DNA of 54,593 nt, from contig JAFUFC010000161.1 in the NCBI GenBank assembly GCA_017470095.1, forward strand, positions 1 through 54,593, in the 5' to 3' direction. Shown in pieces: positions 49,395 to 54,593 of the stretch. This DNA comes from Clostridia bacterium. GTDB taxonomy: Bacteria > Bacillota > Clostridia > Christensenellales > Aristaeellaceae. Numbering within the stretch: the first letter of the stretch is position 1; every line of letters starts with the position of its first letter. Below the pieces are notes generated by a model that saw nothing but the letters and a program-made list of their open reading frames with translations, had not been told where the DNA came from and did not search any database. The position numbers were made by a program, and so were the translations under genes.

Positions 49395-50282
49395 ATGAAA
49401 GGTATTATCTTAGCAGGCGGGGCAGGAACACGCCTATATCCCTTAACGATGGTAACGAGTAAGCAGCTCCTGCCTGTTTACGATAAGCCGATGATTTACT
49501 ATCCGTTGTCAACACTCATGCTATCAGGTATCAAGGATATCCTAATCATCTCAACTCCGACGGACACGCCGAGATTTAAGGCGTTATTAGGTGATGGTTC
49601 TCAGTTCGGCATCTCTCTCCAATACTGTGTGCAACCAAGCCCTGATGGGCTTGCACAGGCATTCATTCTCGGAGAAGAGTTCCTTAATGGTGAAGCCGGA
49701 GCAATGATCCTCGGAGATAATATCTTTTACGGGAATGGCTTCAGGAGGATGTTGAAAACGGCTGTAAGGAATGCAGAGAAGAATGGCCGTGCTACTGTAT
49801 TTGGATACTATGTTCCGGATCCAGAGCGGTTTGGCGTGGTGGATTTTGACAAGTTAGGGAAGGCTCTGTCGATAGAAGAAAAACCAAAGAACCCAAAGTC
49901 TAACTATGCTGTAACGGGGCTGTATTTCTACCCTGCAGGGGTTTCATCCCTCGCTAAGAAAGTCAAACCCTCAGCTCGTGGTGAATTAGAGATAACTACA
50001 CTAAATGAGATGTATCTTAATGACGATCTGCTCGATGTTCAGCTCTTAGGTCGTGGATTTGCATGGTTGGATACTGGTACTATGTCTTCTCTGCTCGCCG
50101 CTGCAAACTTTGTGGAGATGATTCAAACGCGCCAGGGGATCACAATTTCAGCTCCAGAGGAGATTGCCTACATAAATGGGTTCATAGGCAGAGAAAAATT
50201 ATTGGAATCTGCAAAACTATATGGTAAGTCTCCCTATGGTGTGCATCTAAAATCTGTGGCTGAAGGGAAAGTGAGGTACTGA
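49395..50282 (+). CDS. rfbA: Glucose-1-phosphate thymidylyltransferase
   Basis: This 295-residue enzyme makes dTDP-glucose from dTTP and glucose 1-phosphate. It has [20 protein letters not shown] with the nucleotide-binding G-x-G-x-[31 protein letters not shown] with the metal-binding Asp, and [20 protein letters not shown]. Length is that of RmlA. The ATG at 49395 is used because MKGIILAGG is the family start; a GTG-like start at 49362 would add 11 unrelated residues. It begins the deoxysugar part of the locus. Confidence 0.95.
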   Translation: MKGIILAGGAGTRLYPLTMVTSKQLLPVYDKPMIYYPLSTLMLSGIKDILIISTPTDTPRFKALLGDGSQFGISLQYCVQPSPDGLAQAFILGEEFLNGEAGAMILGDNIFYGNGFRRMLKTAVRNAEKNGRATVFGYYVPDPERFGVVDFDKLGKALSIEEKPKNPKSNYAVTGLYFYPAGVSSLAKKVKPSARGELEITTLNEMYLNDDLLDVQLLGRGFAWLDTGTMSSLLAAANFVEMIQTRQGITISAPEEIAYINGFIGREKLLESAKLYGKSPYGVHLKSVAEGKVRY

Positions 50283-50283
50283 C

Positions 50284-51303
50284 ATGACTATATTAGTAAC
50301 AGGTGGAGCTGGATTTATCGGTGGAAACTTCATTCATTATCATCTCGCAAAGCATCCTGGTGATCGAGTTGTGTGCATCGATAAGCTGACTTATGCGGGT
50401 AATCTAAGCACTCTGGCTCCGGTCATGGATAATCCGAACTTTAGGTTTGTGAAGCTCGATATCTGTGACCGAGAGGGTGTGTTCAATCTCTTTGAGGAAG
50501 AAAAGCCTGATGCTGTGATTAACTTCGCCGCTGAGAGTCATGTGGATCGGTCGATAGAGGATCCTGGGATTTTCCTTCAAACAAATATCATCGGTACAGC
50601 TACAATGATGGACGCATGTAGAGCCTTCGGAAATGTGAGATATCATCAGGTTAGCACGGATGAGGTGTATGGAGACTTACCGTTGGATCGCCCCGATCTA
50701 TATTTTACGGAGATGACTCCGATACACACAAGTTCCCCGTATAGTAGTTCAAAAGCTGGAGCAGATTTGTTAGTACAGGCGTATAACCGCACTTACAGTC
50801 TCCCTGTGACTATCAGTAGGTGTAGCAACAACTACGGTCCTTATCATTTCCCGGAGAAGCTCATCCCCCTGATGATCGCCAACTGCCTGAATGATAAACC
50901 TCTCCCTGTTTACGGTGAAGGACTCAACGTCCGCGACTGGTTATATGTGGAAGACCATTGCAAGGCTATTGATCTGATTGTCCGCGAAGGCCGCATAGGC
51001 GAAGTCTACAATGTCGGAGGTCACAATGAGATGCGGAATATTGATATTGTTAAGTTGATCATCCACGAACTAGGTAAAGATGAATCACTAATCACGCATG
51101 TGGCCGACAGAAAAGGACACGATCTTCGATATGCTATCGATCCGACCAAGATTCATAATGAGCTTGGATGGCTTCCAGAGACGAAGTTTCAAGATGGTAT
51201 TAAGAAGACTATTGCCTGGTATTTGCATAACCGTTCCTGGTGGGAAGAAATCATCAGTGGTGAGTACCAGAATTATTATCAGAAGATGTATGGGGATAGG
51301 TAA
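50284..51303 (+). CDS. rfbB: dTDP-glucose 4,6-dehydratase
   Basis: This 339-residue extended short-chain dehydrogenase has ILVTGGAGFIGGNFIHYH (NAD-binding), DKLTYAGNLSTL, FAAESHVDRSI, VSTDEVYGDL with Thr-Asp-Glu that carry out dehydration, and YSSSKAGAD with the catalytic Tyr and Lys. It makes dTDP-4-keto-6-deoxyglucose. It starts one base after rfbA and shares the last base of its stop with the next gene. rfbC and rfbD are not in the window up to the right edge, apart from the partial gene at 54266. Confidence 0.95.
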   Translation: MTILVTGGAGFIGGNFIHYHLAKHPGDRVVCIDKLTYAGNLSTLAPVMDNPNFRFVKLDICDREGVFNLFEEEKPDAVINFAAESHVDRSIEDPGIFLQTNIIGTATMMDACRAFGNVRYHQVSTDEVYGDLPLDRPDLYFTEMTPIHTSSPYSSSKAGADLLVQAYNRTYSLPVTISRCSNNYGPYHFPEKLIPLMIANCLNDKPLPVYGEGLNVRDWLYVEDHCKAIDLIVREGRIGEVYNVGGHNEMRNIDIVKLIIHELGKDESLITHVADRKGHDLRYAIDPTKIHNELGWLPETKFQDGIKKTIAWYLHNRSWWEEIISGEYQNYYQKMYGDR

Positions 51304-52454
51304 TGAGGAAAGTACTGGTAACAGGTGGAGCTGGTTTCATTGGAGCTGAGATCGTTAATCAACTTTATACAGTAGGTGGATGGGATATTACTGTTCTTGA
51401 TTCTATGACAGAACAAATTCATGGGAAGGAATGGATGAATTCCTATCTTTATAAAACGATTGAGGGTAAATGTAGATTTATTAAGGCCTCCGTATGCGAT
51501 CTGGAGACAGTAACTGATGGGCTTAAGGATATAGAGATTGTTCTTCACTTGGCCGCAGAAACTGGCACGGGTCAATCGATGTACCAGATCAATCAATATA
51601 ATGAAACCAATGTGATGGGTACATCAAATCTTCTCCAAGCGATATCTACGATGGGCAAGGAGAGCAAGGTTAAGAAGATTATGCTTGCTTCATCACGTTC
51701 AGTGTACGGTGAAGGAAAGTACGAATGTCCATGCTGCGGAGTGGTCTACCCGGATGGGCGTAGTAAGGACAAAATGCTTGCGGGTGATTTTAAGTTTTAT
51801 TGTCCTAAGTGTGGTGCAGAGTTAAAACTCGTATCAACGACTGAAGATAGCGCCATAAAACCGGTTTCTCTGTATGCCTACACAAAATATGCTCAAGAAA
51901 TGATGCTTAGGACTATGTGTCCAGCTATGGGAATTGATTTTTCAATATTCCGCTTTCAGAATGTTTATGGTGTTGGTCAAAGTTTAAAAAATCCTTATAC
52001 GGGTATTCTTTCTGTGTTTTCGGCTCTTATGCTTGAGAATAAATCCATAAATATCTTTGAAGATGGGTTGGAGAGCAGGGATTTTATTAATGTCAAAGAT
52101 GTTGCATCGTGTGTCATCAAGGCGATTGATGAACCAAAGAGTAATGGAGAGATAATAAATCTTGGATCTGGTGTCAATACAAGCGTTATAGAAATTGCAG
52201 AGATTCTGAAGAAGCATTATGGCAGCTCCTCTGAAATTAAAGTGACGGGTGACTTCCGTATTGGTGATATCGCGCACAACAAGGCTGATATAAGTAAGGC
52301 TCGCGCTATCCTTGGGTTTAGACCAACTATAGAGCTAGAGAAGGGACTAAAAGAATTTTGTAGTTGGGTAGTTTTGCAGGATAAGGATAATAACGGATAT
52401 GAACGGTCTCTTTCAGAGATGGAGAAAGTGGGTATGTTTATTCGTAAACAGTAG
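51303..52454 (+). CDS. NAD-dependent sugar epimerase with zinc ribbon (dTDP-L-rhamnose 4-epimerase-like)
   Basis: This 383-residue extended SDR has KVLVTGGAGFIGAEIVNQL, LHLAAETGTGQSMYQ, SSRSVYGEG and YAYTKYAQE (Tyr and Lys of the active site). Between residues about 139 and 176 it has an insert with YECPCCGVVYPDGRS and FYCPKCGAELK, four Cys residues set as a zinc ribbon. This insert after VYGEG is typical of WbiB/Tll-type dTDP-L-rhamnose 4-epimerases that make 6-deoxy-L-talose. The adjacent rfbAB pathway supports a dTDP-deoxysugar substrate. The exact product is inference. Confidence 0.8.
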   Translation: MRKVLVTGGAGFIGAEIVNQLYTVGGWDITVLDSMTEQIHGKEWMNSYLYKTIEGKCRFIKASVCDLETVTDGLKDIEIVLHLAAETGTGQSMYQINQYNETNVMGTSNLLQAISTMGKESKVKKIMLASSRSVYGEGKYECPCCGVVYPDGRSKDKMLAGDFKFYCPKCGAELKLVSTTEDSAIKPVSLYAYTKYAQEMMLRTMCPAMGIDFSIFRFQNVYGVGQSLKNPYTGILSVFSALMLENKSINIFEDGLESRDFINVKDVASCVIKAIDEPKSNGEIINLGSGVNTSVIEIAEILKKHYGSSSEIKVTGDFRIGDIAHNKADISKARAILGFRPTIELEKGLKEFCSWVVLQDKDNNGYERSLSEMEKVGMFIRKQ

Positions 52455-52469
52455 AGGAGTATTATAAAG

Positions 52470-54224
52470 ATGAAAACACAGAGGAATTCGGCAATAGATG
52501 CATTGAAGGGATTGGCAATCATCGCCGTTGCCCTCTACCATTTCGGGGGGGGGTATTTACCGTACGGCTACTTAGGTGTTGATGTATTTTTTGTTGTAGG
52601 TGGTTATCTTCTGATTGGAGGATTAAAGAGAAGAATAGAAGACAATAGTTTCAACTATTGGCCGTTTCTTTTTCGAAAAATAGTTAGACTTTGGCCGCTC
52701 GTAATAATATCGTCTATTGCAGCTTTTTCCATTGGATATGCGATTATGCTCCCAGATGATTATGAGAATTTAGCTGAGTCTGCGATTGCTTCAAGTGTTT
52801 TTGCAAACAACATTTTACAGTGCATAACTACTAAGAACTACTGGAATATAGTTAATCTCTATAAGCCACTTATGCATTTGTGGTACGTTGGCGTATTAAT
52901 GCAAGCATATGTGATTCTTCCCATAGTCTATCTTCTGTTTAATAGGATTTTTGGAAAAAAAGGAATTGCAATAGGGACAATTATACTGACATTATTATCA
53001 TTTTTACTTTATTTGATCCCAACATTTTCGATGGCATGGAAATTCTACTATCTGCCATTTAGGATTTTTGAAATCACTATTGGAGGACTATTGGTTCTGT
53101 GGAATCCACAATGCAAAAAAAGAAAAACAGTCGGTTGGCTTTGTTTTCTGGCGATGCTTGTTATTTTGTGTTCAAGAAGCGAATTATTATCTGGGAGTAT
53201 TATGCTCCTAGTAACAGTTTTTTTGACAGTTTTGATAATTTGGGCATCCAATGGAGTAGAACTATCTGAAGCAGAGAATCATGTCATACAGATTGGTGCA
53301 TGGATAGGAAAGAGGAGTTACAGCATATATATTTGGCATCAGGTTATAGTGGCTTTTTTGTTCTATGCTGTTTTCCCAAAACAAACACCATTAGTATTGC
53401 TCTTGTTTTTACTGATATCAGGCGTTTTGTCTGCAGCGTCATACCAACTGGTAGAAGTTCCACTTGGAAAAGTGATAGGAAGTAAAAGGAAAGAAGCAGT
53501 GGTCATTGCAACAACAGCTGTAGTTACATGCGTTTTATGTGTTGTGTCATTTCAGGTTTATTCGCAAGCGGGTGTAGTAAGAGACGTTCCTGAATTGGGA
53601 ATAGAAAAAAAGAATGTTCACAGGAATATGCATGCAGAGTATTGTGATCGTCCATATGAATGGGACAAGGATTTTTCGTCCGGCAAGATAAAGGTTCTCG
53701 TTATAGGGAATAGTTACGGAAGAGATTGGGCGAATATTTTGGATGAGTATGACGAGAAGGAATTGCTTGAAGTTTCCTATGTATATTACACGGATGAGAA
53801 TTTGTTAGACCGGAAAGATCGGGTTAATGATGCCGACTATGTGTTTTTTGCAATAGGACCTGAAATTGATAAAACGCCTCCTCAAATTCTTGTTGACATG
53901 GTGCCTGAAAGACTATGGATTATTGGTAATAAAAAGTATGGAACTTCTAATGGGATTATTTATTCTCATAAGAATTCAAGCACATATTATGATCAAACGG
54001 CAGAAGTAGAGCAGTGGATGATAGACATGAATCAAGAATATCGCAGTGCATACGGAAATCATTTTATTGATTTGATGGAACCATTAATGCACTCTGATAA
54101 TAGGGTGTCAGTCTTTACCGATGACTGTAAATTTATAAGTCAGGATTGTAGTCATCTAACGCAGGCAGGAGCACAGTATTATGCAAGGCTGATAGACTTC
54201 TCAGAAATATTTTCTGAACATTGA
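52470..54224 (+). CDS. OatA-like acyltransferase with SGNH domain
   Basis: This 584-residue protein has an Acyltransferase_3 membrane domain of about ten helices (RNSAIDALKGLAIIAVALYH with the catalytic His after LY, YGYLGVDVFFVVGGYLL, and KRSYSIYIWHQVIVAFLFY). From residue about 400 an external SGNH-hydrolase-like domain follows, with VLVIGNSYGRDW supplying the Ser block and DCSHLTQAGAQYYA the Asp-His pair. Such proteins carry acetyl groups across the membrane and add them to cell-wall or capsule sugars. ATG 52470 lies 15 bases after the previous stop. Confidence 0.9.
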   Translation: MKTQRNSAIDALKGLAIIAVALYHFGGGYLPYGYLGVDVFFVVGGYLLIGGLKRRIEDNSFNYWPFLFRKIVRLWPLVIISSIAAFSIGYAIMLPDDYENLAESAIASSVFANNILQCITTKNYWNIVNLYKPLMHLWYVGVLMQAYVILPIVYLLFNRIFGKKGIAIGTIILTLLSFLLYLIPTFSMAWKFYYLPFRIFEITIGGLLVLWNPQCKKRKTVGWLCFLAMLVILCSRSELLSGSIMLLVTVFLTVLIIWASNGVELSEAENHVIQIGAWIGKRSYSIYIWHQVIVAFLFYAVFPKQTPLVLLLFLLISGVLSAASYQLVEVPLGKVIGSKRKEAVVIATTAVVTCVLCVVSFQVYSQAGVVRDVPELGIEKKNVHRNMHAEYCDRPYEWDKDFSSGKIKVLVIGNSYGRDWANILDEYDEKELLEVSYVYYTDENLLDRKDRVNDADYVFFAIGPEIDKTPPQILVDMVPERLWIIGNKKYGTSNGIIYSHKNSSTYYDQTAEVEQWMIDMNQEYRSAYGNHFIDLMEPLMHSDNRVSVFTDDCKFISQDCSHLTQAGAQYYARLIDFSEIFSEH

Positions 54225-54265
54225 GTAAGGAATATTAAAATAACAGTAGATAAAGGACTTGCTAA

Positions 54266-54593
54266 ATGAAAATACTCGTTACTGGTGCAAGCGGCTATCT
54301 GGGGCAAGGGATAGTCAGGCACTTACTCGACAACAAGCATAGCGTAATTGCCATTGGACGCAAACCAGAGAGGATTGATGAAAGAGCAGAACGGATAGCT
54401 GTAGATATCTTCACTACTGCCGATCCATACGAGGCTTTTGGTGAGCCGGATGCTCTACTTCACTTGGCATGGAGAGACGGTTTTGTACATTATTCTGATT
54501 CCCACATTGATGACTTACCGAAACATTATGAGTTCATTAAGAGATTCGCAAATTCGGAAATAAAACAGATAGCCGTGATGGGTTCCATGCATG
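54266..54593 (+). CDS. NAD-dependent epimerase/dehydratase, partial at right edge
   Basis: The first 109 residues of an extended SDR are visible: MKILVTGASGYLGQGIVRHL (NAD-binding Gly motif) and DALLHLAWRDGFVHYSD, followed by AVMGSMH at the edge. The order GASGYLG and LLHLAW occurs in small dTDP-sugar reductases and epimerases of glycan loci. The catalytic Tyr-x3-Lys lies outside the window, so its exact reaction cannot be judged. It may supply the missing late step of the dTDP-sugar pathway. Confidence 0.8.
   Translation, partial: MKILVTGASGYLGQGIVRHLLDNKHSVIAIGRKPERIDERAERIAVDIFTTADPYEAFGEPDALLHLAWRDGFVHYSDSHIDDLPKHYEFIKRFANSEIKQIAVMGSMH

Overview
The window looks like chromosomal DNA of a gut-type member of the Bacillota, class Clostridia. 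Signs are strong AGGAGG ribosome sites, clostridial conjugative-element genes, DUF3793, Tp47-like and GH120 proteins, a LoaP-type NusG paralogue and a glycan cluster of the kind common in gut Firmicutes. I cannot name the genus. Positions 1 to about 36,600 are moderately GC-rich; from about 36,700 onward the DNA is clearly more AT-rich, which fits an imported glycan locus.

Region 1 (1-6,500) is a mobile-element zone. The right end of an integrative element carries a relaxase tail, a Cys_rich_VLP protein, a TnpW-like protein and a large serine recombinase. It abuts an ACT-domain gene that has lost its 5' end. Next come a nucleotidyltransferase and a methyltransferase separated and flanked by copies of a structured repeat (cassette-like), then a second large serine recombinase that lacks its catalytic N-terminus.

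Region 2 (6,600-25,700) is the most unusual part. Two promoters carry operator-like palindromes of the form GTTAG-N6-CTAAC at the same distance from the -10 box, and each has a second copy close to the first intact or major start codon. The first promoter reads into a long, tightly packed set of genes: small membrane proteins (four related copies), four L-2-amino-thiazoline-4-carboxylate-hydrolase-like proteins with a shared cysteine signature, a metallo-beta-lactamase-fold enzyme, three SAM methyltransferases, two alpha/beta hydrolases and a ketopantoate-reductase-like enzyme. The second reads into DUF3793, a flavodoxin, a secreted Tp47-ZinT-like protein and a heterodimeric exporter-fold ABC pair. 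The shared operators, flavodoxin and ZinT-like domains suggest a metal-starvation regulon with an undescribed product. Three members are frameshifted or carry in-frame stops.

Region 3 (25,700-36,700) is metabolic: a gpmA fragment, a DAHP synthase, an FbpABC/AfuABC-type ABC importer, a GH120 beta-xylosidase-like enzyme, fucO, and a MATE transporter behind a promoter, a terminator hairpin and a leader ORF.

Region 4 (36,800-54,593) is a cell-surface polysaccharide locus. It opens with a consensus promoter interrupted just downstream by a 165-bp MITE-like element, then a NusG/LoaP-like antiterminator. It continues through a graveyard of sugar-aminotransferase fragments interleaved with three copies of a structured RNA-like element (possibly HEARO/omega-RNA type) and a 33-bp repeat. 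The assembly genes follow: a phosphoglycosyl transferase fused to a glycosyltransferase, an acetyltransferase, GT4, a GT-C-like membrane protein, LicD, an unusual nucleotidyltransferase-SHMT-like fusion, rfbA, rfbB, a zinc-ribbon dTDP-sugar epimerase, an OatA-like acyltransferase and the start of another epimerase. No tRNA, rRNA or CRISPR array was seen.
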